From assembly GCA_014338405.1 (NCBI GenBank), contig JTDE01000026.1:235978-299977 (forward strand): a stretch of 64,000 nt of DNA, given 5' to 3'. Below are positions 24,901 through 37,564 of the stretch, in pieces (the stretch's first letter is position 1; each line of letters starts with the position of its first letter). The translations under genes were made by a program, and so were the position numbers. Origin of the DNA: Paragonimus skrjabini miyazakii (lineage: Eukaryota > Platyhelminthes > Trematoda > Plagiorchiida > Troglotrematidae). Under the pieces are notes generated by a model. It did not search any database. It saw only the letters and a program-made list of their open reading frames with translations, and was not told where the DNA came from.

Positions 24901-27794
24901 CTAGCAGTTATAGTGTTGGACTATTGTGCTTCAGGATACCAGCAATATTGGTTGTTCTGTCTAAATCAGCTGATAACCAATTAGGGTCACTTCCGGATAT
25001 AAGCATCTGATACATGTGAGTTTAGGGAGTTATAACCTGTTAAAGATAGTTTACGCAATTCTGAATAGACTGGTCTTGACAGACAGCTAACCGCCAGTTC
25101 CTATCATGAACCTTGAACGTTTGGAATATGCAGTTGAACTAGTGATATATTATTTAAACTACTGTTGCTTGCATTATTGTAAATGTTGATTGCTCGGGTT
25201 GTTGGAATAGATGTTATCATGACCACTGAGCCATTCAGTTTGCAAACGTTTTATCATCGGTGGAGTTGGTATCATCACTTTGTTGGGGCTTGACATACAT
25301 GTCTCAACATGTGGGTTGACGTAAGTTTATGAATGTCTGCTTTGATTCATGAAAATAGGTTGAATTTTCGGCTCGAATTTTATTTAATTACTTCCGATTG
25401 GTTGTCTCTGATTTCTGAACTTCCACACTTGAGGACCGATTAGCCACTTTATGTAGCTGGGGCATCTTGACCTAAAATCTGATCAGTTGATCGATTCCCA
25501 ATGATTCACTCGATCAATTCTTCCTAATGAAATTGTCAGCTGATTGATTTTGCATTCTCCAGCTTCGACCGTCAAGCCGATCAACTCAAGTTGCACTGTT
25601 CTGTTGTGCCAGATATTCAGCATGACCGATCTGACATCTCTGTAAGTTTCTACTTCACACTGGCTCATAGATTTTACCCAGTTCAAGGTGTTCGCCTATT
25701 GAGCCGAGTGACGAATACCACGATGCTAGAAATTCTCTTGCATGTTTGGCGTTTGCCCGAATGAGGATTTGCACCGTACTCCGGATGAACACATCACGTT
25801 TGACTATCATGCATGTAGATCAACGAAACTTGATCGTGTCTGTTAATGGCCAGTTCACGTTCATATATCCATGTAGAATACATTCGCCCGGTTTGGCCAA
25901 CAGTATATTCTGTAGTCAATTGCATCTGATTGTGTATATACCGTTTATTTTATCAGTGGGTTTGAGTTGTTCTTTTGGCTTTGAGAGCGATCTTAGCAAA
26001 GTGGTCTCTGGTTCATGTGTTATCGTCATGTTATGTGTTGTCTCAGAAGTCTTGCGTTCACTTGCAGTACGCTTTTGAAGTATAGTGGGACAAGCCGTCT
26101 TGTTGATTGTTTCTTAGTGCTTGAGTTTTTCTTTCCTTCTAGAGCAAACTCCATCTGACAAATGTTTATGGGTATTTCTTGCCCAAGACGCATGATACAT
26201 GTAATTTTCTTTTTCCTCCGAAGCTCTGTGGAATAGCAGTTTGTTTCAACTCTCTCGGAGGGAGTTCTAATACAGCCTCTTTTACGTTAGACTGGATGGT
26301 TGTCGTGGAAACTTAGAAGTTAGATTGTATGCGTTTGTTTCCGGTAAACAGATGTATATAATGCTTTAACACGTATAAGAGTGGTTATTATAATCAACCT
26401 CCATGATAAAGCTACTACCGTTGAAAACGTTGTTGATTAGCCATTGTGTAGTCTAATAATGAGCGCTTACGTATTATGAATGTATCACCGGAGTATCACA
26501 TTCAGCGTTTTAGCTTGGTGTTGGGCAGCGTGATGTTTTCGAGCTCCTGCATGACATCTTTGCATATGAAAATGAGCAGACCAATCGGAACTTCTTTAGG
26601 CTATTCACAGATTTGACTGTTGAATTTGAAATATTTTGTATATGAATATATTTTCATATGGTAGCATAGGTTGTCCATTGTAAAGAATTATTAATCCGGC
26701 GTTTCTCTCCCTGATTGTCCATTCAGTGTTTCTGGCCATAGTGAGGTCGACGGAGATCAAAATTACAGTGACGCTATACAAAAAACATTTCTTCGTCTTC
26801 CTCTGTCCGGAAGTTTCTCAATTTTTTTCAGAAACTGATGCGTCGGTGAGATATCTTTATCACTAGAATATACTTTCAAATAAATTGAATTTTAATGTTT
26901 CTGGTTCTGTTGAAATTGTTGGACTGCCTGTTATGTGTCAAGATTGGTATGATGGTTTGGCAGATTTGTTGTTGTATCACTTCTGACAGTCTGTTGCAGA
27001 CTAAAAATATGTAAAAAAAATTCCAAACCAAAGCTCATCATCATCAAATTCATTATGCGCTCTGTTTTTCGACTGTAAACAAATGTTTTGCTACGGTATA
27101 ACATGGCCATTGAAATCAGACATCGCCAACACATTTCGTGCATACAAAAGGAATTGTCTTTGACGCTGATGGTGCCGTGGTAGTAACTAAACCGGTTAGA
27201 AAACTTTGATCTCTTTGTAGTTTTTTTGTGGTTTAGAATTTTGTACATTTAACTCGTCCATAATGAACAGCAGTAATTCATCAACATTTCGGAAAACACA
27301 AATTATAAGCTGTCAGACTTTTGTTCGTTCTATTACAATTTGTAACGAGAAATGGTTGTTCTAAGTAGGTGGTTTAGAAGCGAAAAACACAGAGGTGTAA
27401 TAAAAGCGTCCCGATGTATTCAACCTAACCCACGAATGTTAGTAGTATGCCTCATAGTGAGAGGTATAAATAACTGGATTAAACTGAACCACTAGTTACT
27501 AACTACTAAAAGTGTTTGCTTTTTAAGCCTGACCCGTTGACTGGTAGACTTGGTGATGACGTACTGGTTCAGACAAGGAGTGAACTGGTAAACAGTATCC
27601 TGGTAACAGCTCGATAAATGCAAATTAATGGTGTAGAAACCTCCCTGTTTTATTTGGTATGAAGTAGACTAAACATGTAAACTTCATAGGATAATGGTAC
27701 TGAGGCTGTCAATTACAGAAGGTATCTTCTGAACTGCTTTTAGACGATTTTGGTACCGAAAATGCTTCTGCCGCGTTTGTTTAGTTTTGTTCTA
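21992..27794. other. No supported gene
   Basis: Long AT-rich stretch with isolated short ORFs. The longest plus-strand frame, 25746-26078, resembles nothing known. 24583-24619 forms an 11-bp perfect inverted repeat. No domain, RNA gene or named repeat is recognised. Confidence 0.55.
24583..24619. repeat. Short perfect inverted repeat (hairpin)
   Basis: The arms atttgttcaat (24583-24593) and attgaacaaat (24609-24619) are exact reverse complements, separated by 15 bp. They lie in AT-rich non-coding DNA with no associated ORF. Their function is unknown and may be none. Confidence 0.6.
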
Positions 27795-27830
27795 CTGTTG
27801 TGAACCAATAATTCGGATTACACATGTATT
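27795..27830 (-). repeat. Family A LTR terminal scrap
   Basis: About 36 bp beginning TGTTGTGAACCAATAATTCGGAT resemble the reverse complement of the LTR 3' end (TGTTGTGAGCCAAGAACGCGGAT) and then diverge. The stretch is short, so chance similarity is not excluded. Confidence 0.4.
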
Positions 27831-27893
27831 AAACACTGTGTGGGCTAAGGTTTCCGAGGTGCAGTATAGCCAGATCAACCGTGTCATTGTGAA

Positions 27894-27980
27894 TTTAGTG
27901 GCGCCGATAGCAAGCATACGACCGGAACGATGCTCGTCCGCACCGTCAAGCTTAATCAGCAATCGGTTGACCAGACTCAC
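27894..27980 (-). pseudogene. AAA+ ATPase-like fragment (sensor-1 region)
   Basis: Read on the minus strand, this open stretch contains LLIKLDGA, seven residues, then RMLAIGATK. It closely follows the segment between Walker B and sensor 1 of AAA ATPases of the spastin/fidgetin/VPS4/p97 type (usual pattern: L-LDG......R.LV.GATN). No Walker A or Walker B is found upstream. The frame has a stop just 5', and the residues after GATK do not continue the family in the same frame. It could be a relic exon, a retro-copied scrap or coincidence. It lies next to the solo LTR at 28153. Confidence 0.3.
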
Positions 27981-28152
27981 ATGACTGGTTCATTCTCTGT
28001 CTGTGGGTCGGTGGCCAGCACCACCAAAAGAATCTGACCGCCTTCGATCCGAAACAGGATGTCCGCACGAAGTTATGTGGACAAAACAGAGGCTCGTTCC
28101 TTCACAGTGGCTGTTGGATTATTGCGTATAGGCTAAGGCGTCCGAGTCGTAA

Positions 28153-28464
28153 TGTTGTGATCGAAGAACGCGGACGGCGCAAGAGTTGTTTATTCGAGAA
28201 AGCAACACGAGTTAAGCGTTTGAACAAGATCTGAAACAAAACCACTCATTTGCACGCAGTATTCGGCCCCAGATCGTCTCGGCTGCTGCAGATCTCAATG
28301 CTCAGTTTCTTTAGGTAGCAGAGCTCAATATGGGCGATGCTGCACTCTGATGTTTCTTCCTGCATTTTTCCTGCGGCTTGTACGATATCAAAATATATGT
28401 TCTGGTCCTACTACTGAATAACAGTGGTATGAGTAGTATATTACGATCGCTCATCTTCACTGCA
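28153..28464 (-). repeat. Family A solo LTR with GTAA target duplication
   Basis: A 312-bp LTR on the minus strand, TGCAGTGAAGATGAGCGATCG (at 28464) to TTCGATCACAACA (at 28153). It has a good AATAAA (minus: ctcgaataaacaactc). It is flanked by gtaa at 28149-28152 and gtaa at 28465-28468. No internal sequence is attached, so it is a solo LTR. Confidence 0.88.
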
Positions 28465-30892
28465 GTAATACAAAGACAGCTGAGCTATGCATATTGGGAT
28501 ATATATAACAATGTAAGCCACTTGATTGTATCAAAGCCATTAAGTATTTTTATGGTCGCACATTTCGAACACAACATACAGATGGGTATAACCGTTTTTG
28601 TTTTGTGGATTGTTCACCTAGAGATGGTCCAAGATGAGTACACAACATGCATGTTAAAATTGTAGTCTGCTTATTTCAAAGGAATACTGCTTACCACAGT
28701 AAAAGCAACGCAGCAATTGAGGTGGGTTGCACGTTTGCACGGGTTTGAACGAGTGTCAGCTAGGAAGAGGTCATTGTACGCGAGAGGATACTGAACAATG
28801 ACGAAATTAAAATTAATAACTATGGGAATTGACATTGTACCCACAATTTTGATCCTAACTGGAATAAACTAAACAACCTCCAATGATAACGACAGTAGTG
28901 ACTTATCCAGAACCCTTGTGGGGAAAAGCTAAATATATCAGGCTCACAGTAATATGATTAACACGAATGCTGGTGTGTAATAAGATTTGATAAATATCAA
29001 GTGAACCACAGTACGCACCGATACCGTTAAAGTTTTCGTCGATTTCGAGCTGCGCTTGCTGGTATCCTAAACCCATCAGTAAATTTAACGTACGGATCAC
29101 AGTATGACAGGCGAATCAAGCCCACTGTGGCAGGCCATCACGTGAAAACTGTCCTCTGTGCCTACTGGCCGTCCGACAACGTGTTTTAGCCGTAAATCTT
29201 ATGTACAATCAAAGAACATAGTGTAACTAACCGAAGCTCTCACATGTTAATTGACAATCTTTTCCGATATATTACCGACGCATTCACTATGATCACGTGG
29301 GCATAGATGTACATCTCTAAGTTCTCAGTCGAAAATTGTATCAATTTTTATTCAACATAAATAGCTTTCTATCAATTATGTTTTAAGAACAAAGATGCTT
29401 TGCGACTTACCATCTGAATATGGAAACTACAGTCATTCGGTAACTCTATAAAAACCGTGACAATCCAAATTACAGGACAAGCCCCAACAGTACACTTTGC
29501 TTTACTGTTTCAGAATTACTGTCACGTGTGTTAAGACAATCCAACATTCACCATTTTGACACGCAGCTCTACATTTGGCATTTTGCTGTCATGATCAGAA
29601 TGTGCGTCACAGGTGACATACTGCATGCATCAGCGAATTGCCTTTCAGTGGACGTGTGGACTGATTTCGTTTACAGCAATACTGTGATGTTTATACGTAC
29701 ATGTGCAGATTATTGCACAAACTCCAATGTTCGGTTTGAATTTTAATGTAAACTACTGAAACCGTTTTAGGCCTGTTCGTGTGAATGATACACTTTGAAC
29801 TTTCATGATCCAGCGAATTATCCAAATCGTGAAATCCATTTAACACGATTTCCCACATCACATGCTCTTGAGCTGATAATTAACGTAGAATGAAAAACAA
29901 ATTTTACACCAAAATAACTTGAAATAATGTTGTCCTCGAGTAAATTGAAAGGACGCCAAAGCATCATTTCGTCCGCCATTTCTAACTACACACGCGAAAA
30001 TGAAGTGCAAGTGTTTGGACGTGGGGCAACCTACAAGCAAAGTTTCAAAGTGATCAATCATCATTCAGTCACGTGATCAACAACAGTGATGTGAGCGTAA
30101 GATGGAAACAAAGCTACTTGACTCCCAATCACCTCTCACAACGGTACTGCGGAAACCTGTGTTCATATCCGTACCCTAAAAAGTGGACGCTGTAGCACTC
30201 TTGATGGGACAAAGACTGAACAAAGCACTAAATCGCACTTATACGTCAGTCAAGCTCATTGTATTGCATTGAACAACTTCCATCCCTTCAACTCCGGGTA
30301 ATTATACAGTGCCCACATTCGCCAAATCAAACATTATTTAGGAATTCACCTTTGCCTATGGTTTATAGTACACGGAGGTAGATCTACAAATAGTACAATT
30401 ACAAACTATTTACACAAATCTGGCCAAAGAGTAGACCCCATTAAAGCATTCCGCGCTATCTTTAAGACAATGAACAAATACGCTCTAGCACTTCCCACCG
30501 TTATGCGTTCAGAAACAGATGTTTCTGAACCTGTCTCTATCCTGGTAATACTTTACATAAATTGAATGTTCTTAGAATTCTTATTTCTTTCTCCTTGTTC
30601 TTTGTTTCCACTTTACATCTACAACTGCATATGGTGTCATTATTTTCGATCACGTGATTGCAGGGTGATTAATCACTTTTGCCCGTCCAACAGTTTGTAT
30701 TTCATATCACGTATTTGATTGGAAATAACGAATGAAATTGTGGTTCATTATAAATCTTACCAAAATACTTGTTGGCAAGCTATAGCAAGTTTCCAGTGCG
30801 TAGCTTCTTCTATGAAATTCTAAATAAACCAACGTAATCAATAAAACTTTTGATTTTAAGGCGATTAGAATTAACGATAAAACTCATCGTAG
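28465..30892. other. No supported gene
   Basis: AT-rich spacer with chance ORFs only. Confidence 0.6.
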
Positions 30893-31194
30893 TGTGGCGA
30901 GGAGAAGCGATCGTGCTATACTACTCATACCACTGCTATTCAGTAGGGGGGCTGGGGGCACAGCGTATATTTTGACACTGAAGTAGTCGCAGGAAAAATA
31001 CAAGAAGAAACATTGGAGTGCAGTATCGAACGTAATGGTGCTTGGCACGTGAAGGAACTTAAAGCAACTGAGCATTGACATTTGTGGCAACCATGACGAG
31101 TGTTTTTGTTTGTCGCCTTGTTGAAACGCGTAACCCACCTGTTCCTTTCCTGGATCAATAACCATTGTACCATCCGCGTTCTTGGATCACAACA
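30893..31194 (+). repeat. Family A solo LTR with GTAG target duplication
   Basis: A 302-bp LTR starting TGTGGCGAGGAGAAGCGATCG and ending TTGGATCACAACA. It is flanked by gtag at 30889-30892 and gtag at 31195-31198. It lacks about 25 bp found in the other copies (the 'gtctgggcccagtaccg' region, near 31097). It is a solo LTR. Confidence 0.86.
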
Positions 31195-32233
31195 GTAGGA
31201 TTGTTTTGGACATAATTTACGTTGTTTTATCAATTTATTAGATTATATGATCAATGGTCGTATCACCACAGTACAATTTTTGTAGTCAGACAAATTAGTC
31301 AGAATGAACTAGTTGTGAATATTAATGATGAAACCTATTCAAATAGGACTGAAACTGTTATGTAAGATGTATGCTTGAACAACATTTCGTTGGTTCTCGT
31401 TAGTTACATACATGAACTGATAACCAAATGGATGAAGCAATGGGTGTGTACATGAAAAATAAGAGAGTTTATCTAGCTAGAAATCATGGCGTGGCTCTTG
31501 AGGCGCATGTGACATACTTAAGCAATTAACGTTTTTTTATAACCACACGGAGAAACGAGATAGGTAATGGAATAGGAATTCATACCGACTAGTTACAGAC
31601 AGATGAGTAAATGGTTCAATTATGCTGCGTATAATCGGTAGACTGTGAATATCTCTGTTATTTTTTAACTAAAAAATATTTATGGCTACCGAAGTTGTTG
31701 AACTTTCGTGACATGTTTTCAGATCCTGAAATCTTAGAATTCTAATGCCTGAAATTTGTTGTTTCGATCTTTCGAAAACGTAAGCGAGGTATGTGCGGTT
31801 GTTCATTGGCATAGGAATTAATGCAAAGATAACGAAAATTTGCATTCTACGTTATTTCGGAGAATTGGAAGTGGAATATAATGAAAATCAATGTCATAGA
31901 CGTGGAAACATGCTTTTATTTAACACTGGGCGTAATGAAGCAAGAAAACGTGATTATAATTTCGACAACCGAAATGTTGTTGAAACATGAGTACTATGCT
32001 TCTTACAAAACAGTAAACGTAAGGTATGCATATAAAATATCTCAATGTAGGAAAATGCACAAAACTGGAAATGCTAGTGGTGTTTTCTTTGTTATATTCG
32101 CCCTGTTTTGCCATTCGCTGCCATCATCGCTGTGAAGTTGTCCATGAAATCATGACGTACACTGGAATGGAGACGAGGTGACCTGCTGAAAGAATGACAT
32201 CGAGGACCACTTCCAGCTTAAAAGATTACGAAA
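31195..32233. other. No supported gene
   Basis: AT-rich spacer. Two overlapping plus-strand ORFs at 31793-32135 match nothing known. Confidence 0.6.
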
Positions 32234-32360
32234 CTTAAAACTGCTCCGTCCATTTGTCCTACCTCACGAGTTATGCCAAACTGTACTCCAAGCTTAGACA
32301 CTTATAACTGTTCCGTCCATTTATCCTACCTTACGTGTTTACTGAAACCGTACCTCATGC
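32234..32360. repeat. Degenerate two-copy tandem repeat, period 67 bp
   Basis: 'cttaaaactgctccgtccatttgtcctacc' (from 32234) recurs as 'cttataactgttccgtccatttatcctacc' (from 32301), and the similarity runs on through both units. It lies just beyond the 3' end of the MULE remnant and may belong to that element's non-coding terminus. Confidence 0.65.
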
Positions 32361-32539
32361 TGAAACACATCGGTGGACGAGCGAAGTCAGTAGGGACAAA
32401 AACGTGGGGGAAAAATCTGGAATTATGTATTTAATGATTGTGGAAAAGGGTACATACTACCTCCGCTTTATTTTTGGCACAAAATGTAGCCTTCGGTTTT
32501 CACGTGTTACGGGTGTCCTTCCGGATGATTGAAACCATG

Positions 32540-35147
32540 TGTCAGATGCAGCCTTCATCATCATGTCGTTCATCGCATCTGATATCTGCAAGAAATCTGT
32601 GTACGCATATATGAATGAACTTACTTTCTTCAACTATATCAACAGGATAATCGTTCAGTGTGATGTTGATTCGTGCTTTCTTCGGCCCGTGTGCAAGCGG
32701 TACACTGTCAGCGGACCGGTCTAAGTCGACATCCGTTGTGGGTGGTATGCGGGACCTGCTTCCCGTAATCACTGAAGATGTGCGAACGACGGCTGAAGTA
32801 AAGGGAACTGACAAAAATAAGGATTCGAAACGTGCGCCTACCAGATGACTGAAATTGAAGCTGCTTGCTACAGAATGGATGTTCGTTTATGTCTACCATT
32901 TGGATACATTTAGAATGAAAAATCAGCTGATCGACATCACAGCTATAGCTGTCCATCTGTACCGGGTCACCTCAGTGTCCACATGGCAATCCCGTTTATG
33001 TTTCTTCACCCACTTCGGCTGCATACTGCTTGTAGGTGAGGCCATGGGGACGTTGTACAAAGGTAAGCCGGTTTTAGCACGTTCCACTATTTTCCTGGCA
33101 AACGCAATGATGCTGTTGAAGCAGGTCACTACCGTGCGGTTGTTGCAGTCATGCAGTTTTTCAAGTACATGATGCAGGGCTTTATATTGACGATTGAAAT
33201 TAGTTGCAGCAAGCGGCCGAAGCTGCGGGTCAACCAACCGTCGAATTGGCAAGTTGTACTCTTCCAGTCACCGCTCGTGAATAGGGACGTGACAGTTGTA
33301 AATGGAAATGAAAATTAAAAAAGACCTTACCGTATGTTTCCGACACACCGACAGAATGTGTGTGCATGGAAGCCACATTATACGGTAAAAAGTTCATTCT
33401 CATGTGCCCTGTACGCTATCCTCGATGAAAGCGTCACCATCTTGTGCAATGAAGTTGAGCGATGGTAACATACTACTCATACCACGGCTATTGTTGCACA
33501 CGAAGCGACCATGTTCAAGGTGATTACTAGAGAGGCGCTTATTTTGCTATCAGATACCGTTTTGAAGGGGAGTCGTGGAGTCCGTCCCTTCGGATGTTTT
33601 TGGACAGAGTGACTTGCGAATGTGGTCATTCTATGAAGAATGTTATTCACGTACCAGTCAACATCGACAACCTCACGACGGTCTCACCCATAGGTCGTTT
33701 GTATTTCATACTCCCGCAGCAGCTGCTTGTTGTAAATCCATATTTTCTGAGTGACAACAGCTAAGAAGTCCCTTGGGTGCATTCTCTTCTTCAACCGTCC
33801 ATTTGCGTTCTGCAGTCTATTATTCGTTCGATTGCCAAAGTGGACAACATCGCTTTGCGCATGGATGGCCCACTTCGGCTTGATGTGCAACCAATTACAC
33901 AACAGATAATCCAGAAACTTCCTATTCGTTCGGCCGATGATATACAAATCACGTTTGGACTTACGGTAAACAGTGTGAGCGTGCAACTTACTCTTCCTCA
34001 TTATCTGCCGTAGTCATTCGGTGGAAGAGTAAACGACTGCGAAAAGAGTTTGTCTTTCAACTAACATGACGGACGAATTTTGCCCACTTACATGCTTACG
34101 TACGGCATCACGTATATGGAAGTAACACAACAGGATGTCGCAGCCGAACACTACATGGTCTTCCCTCATTTACTTAGCCATCTTATCCATGACAAATGTT
34201 TTCACCGTAATCTGCTCGTCCAATTTCGAACAGTCTGTGTAGTGAAGCATACTTCTCATTAAGAACGTAGCCGTACATCACGGGTCGGCCATACTGCACA
34301 CCATCTGTCACGAGGAACTGATATAACTTCCAACTTCGAAAGTATGAGGAAATATACAGTGACATACTTGTACCTGTTTGTCCCATGGCTGACATCCACA
34401 TTCACAACATGAGGGAAACGTCGGAATAGTTTAATCTGCGTTTGCTGGGCGAGGCAGATATTCCTTTATCTGTTGTCTTAATCCCGGATGGTGCGCACCA
34501 CACGTATCGCACTAATGACCGACAGCATTTCATCAAGCTTCCGTTATCACTACTACCTAAAAACTCACTTGACTTCGGAGGCTTTAACTGGCAGCGCATA
34601 TTTCCAACGTCAGCGGTTGTGATAAACTTCCCGTAAACCTCCGCTACGTACTGCTTAATATCAGCAGTCGGCGTATTATACGGGAACAGGCTCCTGCATT
34701 CGTTCAATTCACTGACGATGAGTCCACGATTCGTAGGATGGAAATCGTATAGCAGACGATTGAGAGGGTGGTTGTGTTCCAACTCGAAAGAGCTCACAAC
34801 CAGACACGCATCTCGGCACAGTTCATGAAATCGTGATCTGCAAACTGTGTCGCGACAACTGATTCGTTAAAACTAACAACAGTTGACCCACTAGACACGT
34901 CGCACACCCCTGCATACACCCTACGCCTTTTATACTTCGTACAACGTTAATAAATCTGCATGGTTTTCAGGAAACCATGTCACCTTACCTTATCCTACTC
35001 CAAGGCAGTTTTCGACCTACGGCTCATCCAACGAACGTAAATAACGCCCACCTAGTCCATGTACCTAGGAAGACACTCCTGAAACTGTGAGAAATCGCAA
35101 AATTCGTGATCCTCAAACATCGCCTTGAAAGTTGCCATATACTCCAT
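32540..35147 (-). pseudogene. MULE transposase remnant with FAR1-like and SWIM-like parts
   Basis: A minus-strand coding relic in shifting frames. It starts with a well-placed ATG at 35147 (MEYMATFKAMFEDHEF..., stop about 35053). A FAR1-like domain ends in SSFELEHNHPLNRLLYDFHPT (34797 downward). The DDE core follows: first Asp in VNVDVSHGTNRYK (about 34370), then YGRPVMYGYVLNEKYASLH, second Asp in KTFVMDK and the CDILLCYFHIRDAV block (34200-34090, with one TAA). The third acidic position in GNRTNNRLQNANGRLK (about 33820) is Gln instead of Glu. VDPQLRPLAA and a TGLPCGH block (about 33000) correspond to the region leading into a SWIM zinc finger. Several frameshifts and stops make it inactive. 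It resembles ZSWIM/MULE proteins. No terminal inverted repeats were found by eye. Confidence 0.8.
33445..33493 (+). repeat. Family A LTR 5' scrap inside the MULE remnant
   Basis: 'tgcaatgaagttgagcgatggtaacatactactcataccacggctatt' matches the first ~49 bp of the family A LTR (compare TGCAGTGAAGATGAGCGATCG at 50548) and then stops. It lies between the DDE and SWIM parts of the MULE relic in the opposite orientation, so it postdates that element. Confidence 0.65.
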
Positions 35148-37564
35148 TTCCTACAAGGGTAAAATAAACAACTGAAAATAAAATAATAAACAGTAATAAT
35201 AATATTAATAACAGTAATCAAAAATGAAAAAAAAACAAATTGACAATAACCCCAGCATCCTTGTATTAACCTTGCCGCACGCGAACGACCACAACAACAG
35301 CAGGCATACCGATTTTTGGAGAACAATTACCATGAGGCTGTTTTAAGTTAACGTTCAGTTAATGTTTTAACTGATTACCAATTGATCTGAGGTGTCGGTT
35401 CAATCAGTCAATTCATACTGGACGCATATCAGCAAACTAAAGGCAATGGTAATACGACCCGAGTGGAAAAATGTGAGAAACCACAAGTATTCAACTATAA
35501 CGATATAAAGGGTTAAAATAAAAATTTACTCACCGAATGGGACCTGTACATTGGATTACCAAGGTATTACTAAGTTTATTATCATCTATTTCTGGACACA
35601 TAAAGACTGTCTCTTAAGGTCTATGGTTAACAGTTCGGTAAAGTCTCAAGCACTAACCTATTTGGTCACTTTGATATAAGAACCAGGTTGCCTACCATGT
35701 TGATTCAAGGGGCCTGATATATTAATACATGCAAACACTACGTAAGGCTGTCTAATTCAATAGGCCTTCGGTTAGTAAAGACTCACATTGTCAAATGAGA
35801 GGAACTCTTCACATACTGGCTTCGGGTGAAGTCTCTTATGTCAGCTTTGTTCTACCGTTGTTCTAGATGTTACTACGGTGATCAACTTGTTGAGCAAGAA
35901 CATCCTCTGAACATGAGTGAAATGAAGATAACAGTGATCACGCGTTATCTCTATTCGTCAGGATTGTGATGCCAACTAGGATGCACATGGTAGTAGAACA
36001 AATGTAGTTTGTTTCGTGACCAGTCATTTCTATAAATTCATCCCGGTCAATTCCTCCTAGTAGAAACATTACTAGGAAGCAATTGTTTTCATGGCCAGTT
36101 ATGCTTAAGTATATCACTGCGAACAGATTTCTCTTTAGGACAGTTCCCACAGAGAAACAGTTCTTCCCAAAGACAATTCATATGGAGGTTGTTGGTAGCT
36201 GTGGGAAGATATGGAAACTAATCATGCTGTTATGAACTGTACGTAAGAATGAGGGCCTCTCTTATACGGTTTTGCTGATATTGCATAGAAACTTATATAA
36301 CACTGAACTGGATGTGATTTCTGTTCGCCTCGCTGACCTCATCAGTGAATAAATGAACTTACACAAAGATGCCGTGTAATTGACCTCAAACATCCATATT
36401 GTCCACATCTTGGCAGAACACGGAATAAGTTGTCTTGCACTGTTTTAGGAGGCTATCAGAACGTCACGATTTCAGATATACCCTCACCTATTTTGTACAC
36501 CGGTTGCAACTTATTATATCTGTCATATTTGCCTAGGTGAATTGGCCGGGGGTGTCCTAGACTATCACAAATGCGATAACTACATCTATTCATAGCTTCA
36601 ATCATTGAATTATCACACACAAAAGCACAATCATATTTGTTTGTGAGAAGTACTCAACATGTTCTGCCCTCCCAAAGGGTGGAGAAAGCAGTGTTTGGTA
36701 AACCTAAACCCAGAACCCCTCAATGCAGATATTTTAGTCTGCTTGAGGAACTGAACACTCATAAGTGCATTAGCGGAAATGATTCAGCATTTTACAGTGA
36801 AATATCTGATCGGTGACTCGTCGGACGCGTGTCCATCCAGTGGTATGCCAAACAGCGAACGTCTCAATTTACTAATGTCTACTGTATATGAACGCAAATG
36901 ATAGGACGGACGAGTGTTCGTGTATTCATTATATCTGAGCTATATACGCTGGTAAAACACGTGCGTCAAAGGCTCAACAGAGAACAGAAAGTCTACATGA
37001 AGATGCTTCAGACTAAGCCTGCGATCATGAACCAAGAATTCATTAGTTTGCTGCAAAGTCCCAGAAGAGATTTTTCACAATCATTTACAAGAGAAGTGAG
37101 AACAATCAGATAAAATACAAGAGCTAACCTTACTAGAAGCAAAAGGCCATTGATGGGACACTACATGGTACCGTATGAAGTGCAGTGTAAACTCCTCTAG
37201 ATGATAGATATATATCTACAGAGTGACTTGGATCCATTTTAAAGAAGAACAGCAAAACTGAAGGCCACGAAAGGTTACTGCTCCATCTAGTCCGTTAAGA
37301 TAAATCGTAACCCTATCCCAATCATTCTGCTATCACCACAAAAGTGTGGTCAGCGTAACGCAGCACTTCGCAGTAGGGAACCATCGAGTTACCAGTTAGA
37401 ATCAATCTATAAACAACAGCAGCTTTGTTGGCGGATAGACTATCTTTCTTGGATCCCACCGTGTCTAAACATCGTTTGACACCATATGACCATATAAGCC
37501 TTACCCACATGCAAATATGGCCGAAGGTTTACATAAGACAATCCGATAGTGCTTAATTTAAATC
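35148..37564. other. No supported gene
   Basis: Upstream flank of the MULE relic. It holds an AAT-rich low-complexity patch (about 35165-35235) and short ORFs. A 71-codon plus ORF at 36898-37113 and a 62-codon minus ORF at 37322-37510, the latter ending LRYADHTFVVIAE (faintly like a reverse-transcriptase YADD box), are not callable. Confidence 0.5.

Noticed and set aside
37322..37510. Minus-strand ORF ending LRYADHTFVVIAE, like an RT YADD box
   Set aside because: Only one motif, with the second Asp changed to His, and no other RT block in any frame nearby.
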